From contig JAHQRK010000009.1 in the NCBI GenBank assembly GCA_019828595.1, positions 434,001 through 498,000 on the forward strand: a stretch of DNA of 64,000 nucleotides, written 5' to 3'. The position numbers were made by a program, and so were the translations under genes. The notes below the pieces were generated by a model. It was not told where the DNA came from. It ran no database searches and saw only the letters and a list, made by a program, of their open reading frames with translations. Below, in pieces: positions 44,618-55,312 of the stretch. Numbering within the stretch: position 1 is the stretch's first letter; every line of letters starts with the position of its first letter. Source of the stretch: Aphanomyces cochlioides. Lineage: Eukaryota; Oomycota; Saprolegniomycetes; Saprolegniales; Verrucalvaceae.

Positions 44618-45260
44618 ATGATAGACAGAGTAGACTTGCAACACTGTCTTCCGTTTCTGAGTTCCTTGCGACGGTATGCACTAGTTCCATCCCAACAATT
44701 TGTCTACAACGCTGTGGATGCTGCCGCAGTGACTGTCTGTCACCCACGGCCATTGCAAGCAACTAACCGAGTCGCAGGCGTGTGAAGCCGCTCGTTTGTC
44801 CTTGGGGAAGCTGGAGAGCAATGAATATTTCAAGCACGACAGCCGCAAGGTGATATTCCGTTGACAGCACTGCCTTGTACTGTACTCTTGGTCCTTCCAG
44901 GTGCTATCAAACGAAGCAAACGATGCATTCCCGTCGACTGAATTGACGACACATCTCAGACGTTCCCAAGCGTCCCAAGGAGCTCCATGGAAACCATATC
45001 ATCCTTTCATCTCTTCTTGGATCGTTGACATGGTGGCATGCTTGTCGTCTTGCTGATAAGTCAACCGTCCATCGTAGTGCGTCGAATCTCATGATGGTAC
45101 CGATATTTCAAAGACCAGTTGGCGATCCACACGGGGTAGCGTACTGGATTGCACAATAGGACCCCACGGCGTCCCTATGCTCCTTTGTCATCTTTGCATG
45201 AGTCCATTGCCGTCGCCACGAACTCAATGGCCTTGTGACTCAGTCCGATTGCATTCTTGA
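44618..45260 (+). CDS. Hypothetical gene, 3' end uncertain
   Basis: A plus-strand chain not visible as one frame: MIDRVDLQHCLPFLSSLRRY (ATG 44618), QQFVYNAVDAAAVT, then across a 46-nt intron ACEAARLSLGKLESNEYF, then a 51-nt intron and VLSNEANDAFPSTELTTHLR, then a 45-nt intron and CVESHDGTDISKTSWRS. All three junctions are in phase 0 with good donors and acceptors. Downstream frames to 45260 or up to about 45400 (ENCRKFHDMLRIWMEFQGRH) may belong to it. No family recognised. It is divergent from the transporter, with 71 bp between starts. Confidence 0.45.
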
Positions 45261-45506
45261 TGAGGAATCAGCTAGGAAGGCTCGATTTCCCATGGTTGTT
45301 CCAACTTTGCACCACAGAAGATGAAAATTGTCGGAAGTTCCACGACATGCTGCGAATATGGATGGAGTTTCAAGGACGACATAACCACTGGGGAACTCAT
45401 CAAACGACGTGATGGAATAGATTGCTATGGACGAAATATCAAGTCCCCCAGACGCTCGATCAACGTTCCTCCAGACGCAGACAACTCAATAAATTACTTG
45501 CAAGGA

Positions 45507-47697
45507 TCAAGGACGACAGACAGTCGTCGTCGTCGCAGCAACTACTGCAGCAGTGGACGGATTGTTCACCAACGTCGACAGGTTGGATGTTGGTGCTGGT
45601 GTCAGCGAAAACCGCCGCGATTTACTCGGCGCCGACTTGATCGCATGGGATCCGTTCGTTTTGGTAGAATGCACATGATGCTGCCGAAATCCTTTGAGGA
45701 TTCTACAGCCAAAAGCCATCAGCATGATGCAAATGCAGTCGCTATACCGTCGATACATTGTGTTGCGTTGAATCGCGCCGTCGTCGTACGAAATGCCAAA
45801 GCGCAGCTTGCGATCCACGCGCTGGTTCATTTGCTGCGTGAGAGGATTGATATCCTCGTCGTCGCTAACTTCAGTCTCGGCAACGTCCATGCGGCGAAAC
45901 CATTCACGGTGGACAGCGCGACGGTGGCACGCAGTCAGACATCGCACAAACCATCGGCAGATAAAGAATGCAATCAACGCCGCCGACAGAATGATCGCCA
46001 TCATGATGCCGGCTTTCATCGTGCGGATTACATCCCATAGCAGCTCCACTTCCACCTAATGAACGCCAACGCAACTCATTAGGTCTCAGCAGTGGCAACA
46101 TGAGGTTCTACCCGGAGCGCCATGTTTTCCTGGTGGACATTCTTGACGAACTGGAGGTGGGCGTCATTCGACGACGTCAGGACGCTCATCTCAGTCTCCA
46201 TCCATGTTTTCTAGACGAATCCTTAGACAAACTAGACTCAAATGAGCATGTCAAACCAGTGCTGTCATGTCATCTCCAAGGGCTTTCAACTGCGCTTCCA
46301 GTCGCTAATTTCATTGTCAATTCTCTGAACGACTTCAGGAGGATTGTACCTGAACATCCTGTCCCGATGTCCTCTGCGCGTCTTGAATAGCTCGTTCAAT
46401 CGACGACATGTTGGCCTCCAGGACTTGCACTAAACATGGCAAGGAATGAGTCAAAGCACAGCCGAAAGACGAGTTACATTTCTTGCTCATTCGAATGTAG
46501 AAATTGTCCAAGCCGCCATTGTTGTTGGTGTTTGGCGTCGTTGGTGCTGCTTTTGGCGCGGTCTCTTTCTCACCATCCACCGTCGTGTTGGGCTTGGCGT
46601 CGTGGTCTATTGCTGCAGTTGATGGATGGGTTGCGTTGGCTTTATCCTGTGACTTTGTTGGGGTTTTAGCTGTTGTGTCGACCGATGTGGTTGCATTTGT
46701 TGGCACATTCTTCGCTGCCGTGCGGTTGTTGACCAACGTGGCATTCACATCAGCCGCCGATGGCTCGCAAGATGAAGTTTTCTCGGCATCTTCGCCAGCT
46801 GGATGGAGGAAAATATGACTTGAAGCAGGTGCTGGGCACACTGGAGGCGGAAGTTTTGGTGGGAGCGACGTAGTTGGAACTGTTGGAGCTGTGGAGGGAG
46901 TCGCGGCTGCGTTTGACTCGGCCTCAATCGACTTTTCAAGTTGTGAGATGACTTGCGTGAACGTCCGCCCAAAGACTCTGCGTTCGAAATGTGACCGAGG
47001 TGACAACGACGCGATGGACGTACTTGATTTGGCTCATCGTGCAGTAATACTCTGAGCCATAATGCGACATAATGCGCAGCTTGATGTAGCGGACGTGATG
47101 CTTCTCCTGGAATTCAAACAATTGCTCGCCGCTTTTATGAGCGGCTGTAAAGTTGCCGAGGACGAACCACGTATCGCTTGGGTAGTTGATGCTTCCAAGC
47201 ACGAGGAATTCACGCATCGGCGATGAGAACTTTTCATAGTTGGCGACTGCGATTGCATCGGCGTGGATGTCTTCCGAGAGTGAGATGACGACCCATTTCT
47301 TGTCGTTCGCACAGGGAATCAACATGTACCTGTCCTTGTCCGGCACTAGCAAATTCACGGATCCTTTTGTCCCTGGTGCATGATCCAGCACCGTCGCGCC
47401 TGAATCTTTCGATGCGTAGTTTTGACGCTGACCTCCATCGCTGTCTTGGACTTCTTTTGAGTGCAATTGATCTCCTTCCATGTCCAATTCGACAACGTTT
47501 TCTGCAATGTCACTGGATGTGTCATCTCGGATTATCGTCCCATGTGGCGTGTGCTCCGCCTGCGGAAGCGGCGAAACTGGCACTGGAGCAGGAGATGGAG
47601 ACGCTTCACTTGGAGATGCCATGCTGTCTGTCTTCTCCGGCAGGATAATGCATTCGACGCAAGCCGCCAAAGCGACGAGGAGCGGCCCAAGTCTCAT
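45507..47697 (-). CDS. SUCO/SLP1-like mid-SUN-domain membrane protein
   Basis: Exons: 47697-47024, 46977-46478, 46429-46350, 46304-46257, 46210-46112, 46055-45748, 45702-45507 (introns 45-56 nt). A signal peptide (MRLGPLLVALAACVECI) is followed by a Pro/Ser-rich stretch and the SUN domain (about residues 90-225): NYASKDSGATVLDHAPGTKG, DKKWVVISLSEDIHADAI, NYEKFSSPMREFLVLGS and RIMSHYGSEYYCTMSQIKVF. A low-complexity Thr/Pro/Ala linker, a coiled coil (LEANMSSIERAIQDAQ; LEAQLKALGDDM) and one helix (GIMMAIILSAALIAFFICRW) follow, with a basic tail. This order is that of SUCO/Slp1/plant mid-SUN proteins of the ER and nuclear envelope. A role in protein folding or nuclear envelope structure is family knowledge. 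The last intron is in frame and could be retained. Confidence 0.85.
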
Positions 47698-47920
47698 CTT
47701 TCAGACTCGATGCTTTCTATTTTAAGACTTTCAGCCAATGAAAAACCATTATTGGATCTAGAATTAACAATTTTAGCCAATGAAATGCTGCAAACTATAT
47801 CCAAGTCCGACAGAGAAGGGCGTCGAGATGGCATGGCGCCGCAGGACGAGCGGAAAGAGAAGAAAAGAAGCAAAGGAACTTAGCAAAAGTTAGGAGAGTG
47901 GATACGTTATCCTGGCTTTT

Positions 47921-48780
47921 CTAGTCCTTGCGTGTCTTCAGCACTTTGGTCGTGACACCTTGTGGAGTCCTAGAAAACAACGAGAGCGTGAGGAAAAGTG
48001 TCGAAAGGACATGACGTACAAGATGTGGACAACACCGCCCCAACCTGCCAACGCATCTCGGTTGCAAGCAGCGAGCAAACACTGTGAAATGGTTTCAAAG
48101 AGATCTTCAGGTTCCTACAGCGAGCGACAAAGGTCAGATTTGGAGTGGCATACGAAAGATTCTACCATGTCGGGGCGGAAGAGAGACTCGCACATGCCAT
48201 GCAAAGCTTCTTCCATCGTGCCTGCGCACACGTAGTCCTTGGTAAACATTTCACAACCCAAGCAATCCATGCTCGACAAGAAGGGCGTGTTGTCTTCCGT
48301 CAAGCCGGCAACGAGCGGTTCGACAAACCATGGGCCGAATCTACCCAAGTCGGTTGTTATTTCCATGAAGACATGTGCATGAATGGTATACCGCTTTTCA
48401 TACATCATGTTGGAGATCATGGCGCTCAACGTCTTGGCTTTGATTTCACGCTCTTCACGCATTTTGTACATGTTCAACTTGAATCGCAAGAACTGCGAGA
48501 CACTCTGCACATCCGTCGCGAGACCAGCAAGGCCAACAAAGGTCTTGTCGTTCAAGCGAAACACTTTTTGAAAGTCGGTCGCAACCGTTTGTCCTTGCAC
48601 GCCGAGGCGGGTATCACTGTCCACGACAGACGTGAGCTTTTGCCAAACCTTGTGATGAGTCTCACCTGGCAATTGCCACACAGTTTTTGCCAGCCATTGC
48701 AATGATTGCGGCACCATTATACGCCAAAATACTCTACGCATCCATGAGCAATCGCAAGGGGAACAGCATCAACTCACCAT
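47921..48780 (-). CDS. PSMB3: 20S proteasome subunit beta type-3
   Basis: Exons: 48780-48778, 48733-48666, 48616-48392, 48340-48166, 48114-48020, 47969-47921; introns 44-51 nt. The first exon is the ATG alone. The protein begins MSILAYNGAAIIAMAGKNCV and continues ATDFQKVFRLNDKTFVGLAG, LATDVQSVSQFLRFKLNMY, YEKRFGPWFVEPLVAGL, SSMDCLGCEMFTKDYV, MCESLFRPDM, EPEDLFETISQCLLAACNRD, WGGVVHIL and ends TTKVLKTRKD. It matches PSMB3 along its length, including the absence of a cleaved catalytic threonine. It is a structural subunit of the inner beta ring of the 20S core. Five introns in a 210-residue gene is dense. Confidence 0.95.
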
Positions 48781-48971
48781 GATACGCGACGCTGAGAGTT
48801 TGCGGCCTGAAAGAAGCGCAAGGGAGAATCCTGTCAAAATTGATAGATCAGCGAGGATTTCCGGATAAATGTCAAACTCTCAAAATGAATATTCAAAAAT
48901 ATCAATTTTGATATCTTGAAACTTAATTTGATACTTTTCCGTGACTGTTCAAGATCGCGAGTGGTGTCGCG

Positions 48972-49538
48972 ATGGCCGACTTTGTTGAGTTCCATCCGTC
49001 CATGTCGTTGGCGCATCAGTCTCGAGCTCCAAGCGCCGCCCCTACAACGTCAAAGATCCCTCGGTTGTCGTCGAAACGACACCGACAGAGCAAATCAGCA
49101 CAGTCAATATTGCAGCCAGAAGAAGAGACCAAAACCACGACGTCACTTTCAGTCCATCAAATCCATGGAGAGCGAGGAGCTCTTTGGCTCCAAGTTGACA
49201 AGGTGCTCTCGTGCACGCTGCTCTATTTCATTGACTGCGAGGTAGATCCTCGAAATGGCGAGTCATCTTGACAAGTCCCAAGCCATGGAGCAATTGAAAC
49301 AACTAAAAAAACTGCATGCGATCTGTCGAGCGCGAGAAATGCATGTCCAAACCATCAAGTTGGGTCTGATGCATGAACGCAATGAATATCTCGACAAGCT
49401 TGTCTCTATCGACAAGTGCGTAGTCCCAATAGCCTCGTGCTTATGAGTTGTAGGAATCTCGCCAGCGGCGATCCTTCCTCGGCACTCACTGCCAAACTGG
49501 TGTCACATTTGAATAAATTGAAAGCCAAACTACCTTAA
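48972..49538 (+). CDS. Small coiled-coil protein, unknown function
   Basis: Exons 48972-49202, 49246-49415, 49454-49538 (introns 43 and 38 nt), 161 residues. The N-terminal 60 residues are Ser/Pro/basic (MADFVEFHPSMSLAHQSRAP). Then LWLQVDKILEMASHLDKSQA and MEQLKQLKKLHAICRAREMH form heptads, ending LNKLKAKLP. No domain recognised. It is divergent from PSMB3 (191 bp) with a TTTCCGGATAAAT motif between them. Its TAA (49536-49538) overlaps the TAA of the opposite gene. Confidence 0.6.
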
Positions 49539-52053
49539 TCATCCAAAGGTGCTCCATCAATATCGTCGTCCTCATCGAGGGGAACGCCATCAATGTCATC
49601 GTCGTCGTCCAGAGGAACGTCATCGATGTCGTCGTCACCATCCAGTGGAACGCCGTCAATGTCTTCTTCATCCATCGGGGCACCATCCACGTCATCTTCA
49701 GTAACTTCAGGGGGCGCCGCGACCAGCGCAGGCTCGCTCACGGTGGTAAACTTCTTGAGCATATACAGGCGAGCGTACATGTCATCCTTCGTTCCTGTGG
49801 CGACGAGACCTGCTTGTCGGCATTTCCGTTTGAGGCGCTCTTCATTGAGTCCCAAAGTTTCTTCGTCCATGGCTGCACGAACTTCTTCAGCGCTAGGACG
49901 AGCATCGTCCTCGTGGGGTTTCTGGAGAAACGTGGCATTGAGACCGATCAAAAACGCTGGGGGGAACAAGCTCCATTGGCCCCATGCACTAAGAACAGCT
50001 AGGACTTTATCCTTCATTGCTGTGTACGACATGCGTCCGACAATTGCGCGGGAGACGACGTTGAGTGTGTCCATGATTTCTGGCAGCGATTCTTCGAACT
50101 GCGTTCGGTAGAGCGACGCGTTCTTCAGAGGGGCGCTCGAGTTGTGTAAAATGTCTGAAATGACGAAGAGCTTGGCGACATACGCAAGGTACGGCTGAAT
50201 TGTCGTTCCGTCTGAAGCATAATCGATGCGAAAAGAGCGCAAGATGACGGACGAAATGTCAACGGCACATTCGGAATGGTCCATCGCAAACGCCATAAGC
50301 TCGCAAACCGCAGCACGATCAACTGTAACATCTTCCAGCAGTGAGCAGAGCTCGTCGTATTCATCCCTCAAGAGTTCGTACTTGGCTCGTTGGCCCCTAC
50401 AGATCATACAGGGTCAATTCAATGACTTTACAATGTAGCCGCGTACTTTTCCTTCTCCTTGGCCGCGGCCAATTGCTGTCCTGTCATGATGATGATTGGG
50501 TTATTCGTTGGACTGCGCTGGTATCTCTGGCCTGGATCTTGTTGCTCGCCGTTTGGATTTGGCGGTGGAATCCACATTGGTCCATTGGGGACCATTTGAA
50601 ATGGCATCGTGCGCCATGATGTATCTGTGTCGCCCATCTGAAGTGAATACATCTACACAAGAGGCACTTTTAGCGACACCTTGAAGGTTCAATGTGGAGA
50701 ATACCTTCCACTTAAAGTAAATGTATAGCTTGGACGCAGGCCCAGCGCGCAAGAAGTCGTACCGAGGGTCCATTTGGGATGTTCGCATGGTCTCTTCAAA
50801 CTGAGCATCTCGTCCCTGGAAGAGCCGTTAGGCAAAGGAGAGTCTCTTCGTTTCTTACAGCACATCGTGCGACGTAATTGATTAGCCCAGTGAGTTCAGC
50901 ATCCTCTGGCATTTCGACCACAATTGATGGTGGTGGCATTTGAGGTCGTGGTGGCTGCAACGGCTGGGATGGCCGTTGGGGTGGCGGTGCTACACCTTGA
51001 GTTGCTGTCAAGACATTGTGATGTCGAGATATTTACCTGGAGGAAGAGGGCGAGGAGGTGGAAGGGAACTTGGTGGAGGGCGCATAAAGACTGGAGGAGG
51101 TCCTGCTCTCGGTGTTGGCGGTGCAGTCATTGCATTAGACAGCATGACTGGGTCCATCTTGACGCTCTTGCCCCACATGACGGAAATCTCATTGCCTTCG
51201 ACATTGGTTTCATGAAGGTGAATGCGGGCATTGTCTGCATCAAGACGCTTGCAGAAGCAAATAAAGCCAGCATTACGGCCACGAGAGCGCTCTTCATCAG
51301 AACGCGGCCACATAATTTTTACTGAGTAGATAGGACCGAAAGAGCCAAAGAGGTTCTAGTCAAAGCTGTGAGTTGTAGTAATGAATATCACCATCGCACG
51401 CGAAGCATGGCTTCTGTCACTGTTGGAGCGAGGTTGTTCACGTATAAATTAGTGCTATCGTCATCAGCGCCATTGTCATAAGTAGTCGTGACTGGTTCAA
51501 AAGCACTAGCAGTATGTGAGGCCTATATTGTACGACCATAATGGTACCTGTCCTTGATTTCTTCTAGAAAGCGATCCATTTCGCGGACTTTACGTTTTGC
51601 AACGACAGGTTGTTCGGGCTCGTCGTCATCATCCATCGAAAAAGCAAATGGAGTTGGTGGTTTCTTTGACATCTTGGTGGTTTGTGGTGTTGAATGTGGA
51701 CGTGAGTCTGGAGGTGGTAGGGGAGCTGAAAACCGTGGATTTGACAAAGGCGGTGGTGTACTGTTCACAGTTGCAGGTGCCCTGGGTGGTAGAGCATTTT
51801 GGCCCGGACGGACAAAGCTTGGCGCTTCACTCTGTTGGAAGGATGCGACGAACGATTCGTATACTTTGGCAGTCTCCTCGTCCGCTTTCTTCTGTCGCAT
51901 CTCTCGCTGCTCTTTCTCACGGTCAAACTTCGACTTCTTAGTGAATCCAAGAGAAAAGAAAGTCTTCTTTTCACCCGACCCTGCATTCTTTCCGTCCGAT
52001 TCACGCTGTGAAGGCAATGGAAGTTTGCGCTTGCGATTGAGGTCATCGTCCAT
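49535..52053 (-). CDS. U2SURP / SR140-like U2 snRNP-associated splicing factor
   Basis: Exons: 52053-51548, 51505-51400, 51355-51037, 51004-50859, 50815-50705, 50652-50447, 50396-49535. Introns are 32-52 nt, the 32-nt one (51036-51005) least certain. First ATG at 52053. Domain order matches U2SURP: an RRM (TNLYVNNLAPTVTEAML, FGSFGPIYSVKIMWPRSDEE, RNAGFICFCKRLDADNA), a proline-rich linker, a SURP module (LINYVARCAGRDAQFEETM, DPRYDFL, KLYIYFKWKMYSLQ), a CID domain (YDELCSLLEDVTVDRAAVCE, MAFAMDHSECAVDISSVI), SAP-like GLNEERLKRKCRQAGLVAT, and an acidic tail of repeats such as DDDIDGVPLDE. SR140 joins the U2 snRNP in pre-mRNA splicing, fitting an intron-dense genome. Confidence 0.92.
49541..49690 (-). 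repeat. Acidic 11-residue tandem repeat in U2SURP tail
   Basis: The C-terminus repeats D/E-D-I-D-G-V-P-L-D-x-D about four to five times (33-bp minisatellite with substitutions). A similar DIDGVPL motif occurs in animal SR140, so the repeat is conserved rather than random. Confidence 0.7.
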
Positions 52054-52120
52054 GTTGCCTTGGATCAATTTGTGCAAATGAATGATTTTATCCAATCAAA
52101 TAACCGACTAGAAACCCTTC

Positions 52121-52146
52121 AACCCCTAAACCCTACACCCCTAAAC
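52121..52146. promoter_or_regulatory. Telomere-like CCCTAAA box upstream of U2SURP
   Basis: The sequence between the U2SURP start and the next gene contains three near-copies of the CCCTAAA telomeric unit (ACCCCTAAACCCTACACCCC then TAAAC). It resembles the plant promoter telo-box AAACCCTA and lies 68 bases from the start codon. Confidence 0.5.
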
Positions 52147-52262
52147 ATGAAGTCCATGTCTGCGAAGTTCTGTCATTGTGCCGTCCTTGTTCACTTGAAC
52201 GAGGCATTGCATGCTAGATAATACGGACATGGCCATGAGAAGGTATTATAACTTAGCGATGT

Positions 52263-55243
52263 GTTAAGCACTGCCAATTACTTGGTGGAATTTGTGGAGT
52301 GACAACCGAGCAGCGTTGAGTGATTCGGGATTGGATTTCGATAACCGAGGTCCTGCTTTGGCACTATATTCATTCAAGACAGGATTGATCCACGCTGGTG
52401 GTGCAATCGGTGGAGATGATGTGATGGGATTCGACGGCTACCACAGAGTCGTTAACCATAAACGATGGGAGTCGTGTACATCGTAGAGTTGCTTGAGCTT
52501 GAGCCTTGACGCCTCGAGCGCTTTGTCAGATGCTTTAATACGTCGAGTTTGGTCATCTGCTAAAGTAGTCATGAGTGTCTCCAGTGTTTCTTGCTGATGT
52601 GCCAAATGCAAACTGGCAGCATCTTGTTGGCTCATTGCATTGATTGCAGCTCTACTTGAACCGTGAACGACTATCATCGCGGCGATTCTACTTGGTTTGT
52701 TCGATTTGAACTTGGAGGCGATCACTCATGTTTAGCTTGATTTGAGTGAGATGATCCAAGGCTGATGTGGGTTTCCTCCTTTGCTCCGTTTCGCAAGACT
52801 CTTCAAGAGGCACTGCATGCGTAAGCTCTTTTAACAGATAAAATAGGTACCTGAGGTTGCTTTCATTGCCTCAACACGCAACTGAGCTTTTGCAGCCACG
52901 TCTTGAAGGTTGATCAACTCTAACTTGTTGCTTTCGACCTCTTTCTCGAGCAAACTTTGATTTGCTTCTGCTTCCAACAGCTTTTCTTGCAGTGATGCCT
53001 TCTCTCTGTGATGGTGTGGAGAAAATTTACGCTTCCATCTCACCGGTTCAACGTCACCATTGTGGCCAAGTGACAAGCCAACTCACTTCGCACTTGACGC
53101 AATTGTTGACGCATTTCCATGCTTTGTTTTTCTGCTTCGGCGGCTATCATACGAAGACTTGTCATGTCAACTTCCCACTGCACAATTCACTGTCACAACA
53201 CTACGTGTCAAGAAAAGGTTACCGCTTCAGTTTGCTTTTCGAATTGTGCTTTGTTCATCCGCAAGAGTTCTTGGGCGGCGAGCACTTCTGCTTCGAGTAA
53301 TTTAGTCTAAGCCATGAGAAATTATTTTGAATGCACAAACCACGATGAAATACCTTAGCTCGAGTGTGAGCGGCCAAAGCAGCGCTGTATTCTGTGTCAA
53401 AGACATCTGGCTGTCCTCCTTTTGTAGTCATCGCTTCCAACATGCGAAGAACTTGGAGTTGGGCTTGATGCATCGCTCGGACTGTTTCATCACTTGAGCT
53501 CGCAGCAGAAGATGTTGTTGTTTTCAGGACCTAGTCAGTACTGTCATCGTCCAGATGGAGGAATACACACTTGAATGACACGATTCAGTTGTATTTCGAT
53601 TGTAAAATCATCGGTCGTTTGTGTTGTTCTTTCTTCGTATTCAAGACGCGGTGTTTGGGTTTCTTGATCTTCCCCCAAGCTTGACACTGCAAAAGTTGTC
53701 GTCTGTGTCGCTATTGTAATCTTTTCATGTTCGCTTGGCAGTGTCTTTGAACATTGACTGGTCTTAGGAGGTAGATCTTGGCTGATTGTTATTTTATCCG
53801 CGAGGGGTAATTCCATTGGCGCTGTAAAATTTAGTGCCTCTACCTGCTCAGCGACTGGTCGAACATCTTCGTCTGCATGAAGCAAATCAGAGTATTCGCC
53901 ACAGCCTAGAATTTACCTTCTGCACCTGAAAGGACGTCTTGAACGACGACAGCATCTTCCGGTACCGAGTTGGGTACTGCAGTGCTTAAACCATGAAACT
54001 TTTGCAAGCTAGAATTCGTCTCGCCAATCAATTCGTCAACATCGTGCTCCGAGAGGACTTGAAGATGGAGAATTCGGAGTTCAGTTTTCTTCTGCAAAGC
54101 GACGACAAATTTGTCAAGCACGATTGAATGCTTCAGCTGTATGGAAGCTCTAGCCCTGCAAAGCATCATAAACATTAACATAGCATTGGGTTTTCTACTT
54201 GGTGTCTGTTGGGTGCATGGCGAGATCGACAAGACTTCCGTAAGGAGCTAGAATAGACTAAACATTGTTTAGAGTGTGCCTTCAGTTTGATATTGTACGT
54301 ACGCGTAGCTGGGCTTCCGTGTACTGCACACGCTCCGAGTTCCACGCAAGTTTCATTCCGTAGTGGGCTCCTTTGGCGTCTGGAATCGATTCAACGTCAA
54401 GCTCTGTAGCACAATCATAAGGCCAAGACTCGGCGCCTCGAATAAGCTTTCGAGCGATCTTCTGGCGACGCTTTAGTGTACTTCCTATCATATTTGTGTG
54501 ATGTTCTGATTGAATGAGAGGTTTGGTTACGGATGTTGTTTGCTTGATTATCTCGTGACGGACGAACCAGGAGAATCCCAACACATTGAGCAAGTGAGGA
54601 AACATCCATGCGAAGAATTTTTGCTTCCGATATCTGGGCAAACTTTCCGTTAATAGGAAAATCATGTCGAGGTCAAACTTGTTTCAAATGACGCAAGAGG
54701 ACGCGCAGGGTGTCTCGATTCGTTGCCGGGATTTTGACAAAATGCTTGGCGATTACTTCTGGCGTTACTTTCACTTCGTCCACAAGTTCCACAATCGTTT
54801 TTGATACGCCGTGCGGCACGAGGGATTGATATTCTTGAAGGATCTACATAATTACCTGATGTCAGACTCTTTCAAGAGCAAAGACGGCGAGAAAATTGTA
54901 CATTCTTGATGGTGCTCGTTATTGCATGTGGATTGTACATTCGTAGGTCAGGGAAAGCTGCTGCAGTTGATAAATGATGATGAAACGCAGCGTTTAGTTC
55001 TTCTACTTGAAGAGGCGGGCCATGTCTTCGATACAAACCTTCTTCATCCATGCACTCCAAGTCGACATAACGTAGCAATTCGATCAAAAGCTGCGACGCT
55101 GGCACCGACATCTTGTCGAGAACGTCATCTATTCAAAATCATTTCATAAGCACGCTAGGGAAAGCCGTGTAGGGCTTACAGGATGGGTTTTCTCTCTTTG
55201 TTGCACGGAGAAGCGCCGATGTCTTGCGCAGGACTTTCTTCAT
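52263..55243 (-). CDS. RhoGAP-domain protein with long coiled-coil C-terminus
   Basis: ATG 55243; first intron 55179-55129. About 14 further short introns were traced to the stop at 52263. The RhoGAP domain covers about residues 25-180: PASQLLIELLRYVDLECMDE, then EGLYRRHG with the arginine finger, IAKHFVKIPATNRDTLRVLL and RHLKQISEAKILRMDVSSLA. The region after it (KRRQKIARKLIRGAESW, QYTEAQLRSILAPYGSLVDL) has a short RRM-like look of unknown meaning. Then a Ser/Thr-rich stretch and three coiled-coil blocks (LLEAEVLAAQELLRMNKAQF; LLEAEANQSLLEKEVESNKL; DKALEASRLKLKQLYD). It should stimulate GTP hydrolysis by a Rho/Rac GTPase. Intron borders near 54590-54660 are uncertain, and a split into two genes there cannot be excluded. 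Confidence 0.7.
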
Positions 55244-55312
55244 TGTGATGGAAGATATGAAAATGTTCATTTAAGTACGATTGAAACGTCGCGAGCGAGA
55301 AAAAGGCGCAAA
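55244..55312. promoter_or_regulatory. 69-bp spacer between divergent RhoGAP and channel genes
   Basis: The two ATGs are only 69 bases apart, so transcripts must have very short leaders or overlapping promoters. No motif stands out. Confidence 0.4.

Noticed and set aside
44110..44766. 218-codon plus frame across the SLC26 start
   Set aside because: Most of it is antisense to the transporter; only the part after 44618 in a different frame looks coding.
45321..46040. 239-codon plus frame opposite the SUN gene tail
   Set aside because: Arg/Ser-rich shadow of the minus-strand membrane helix and tail; no start context or motif.
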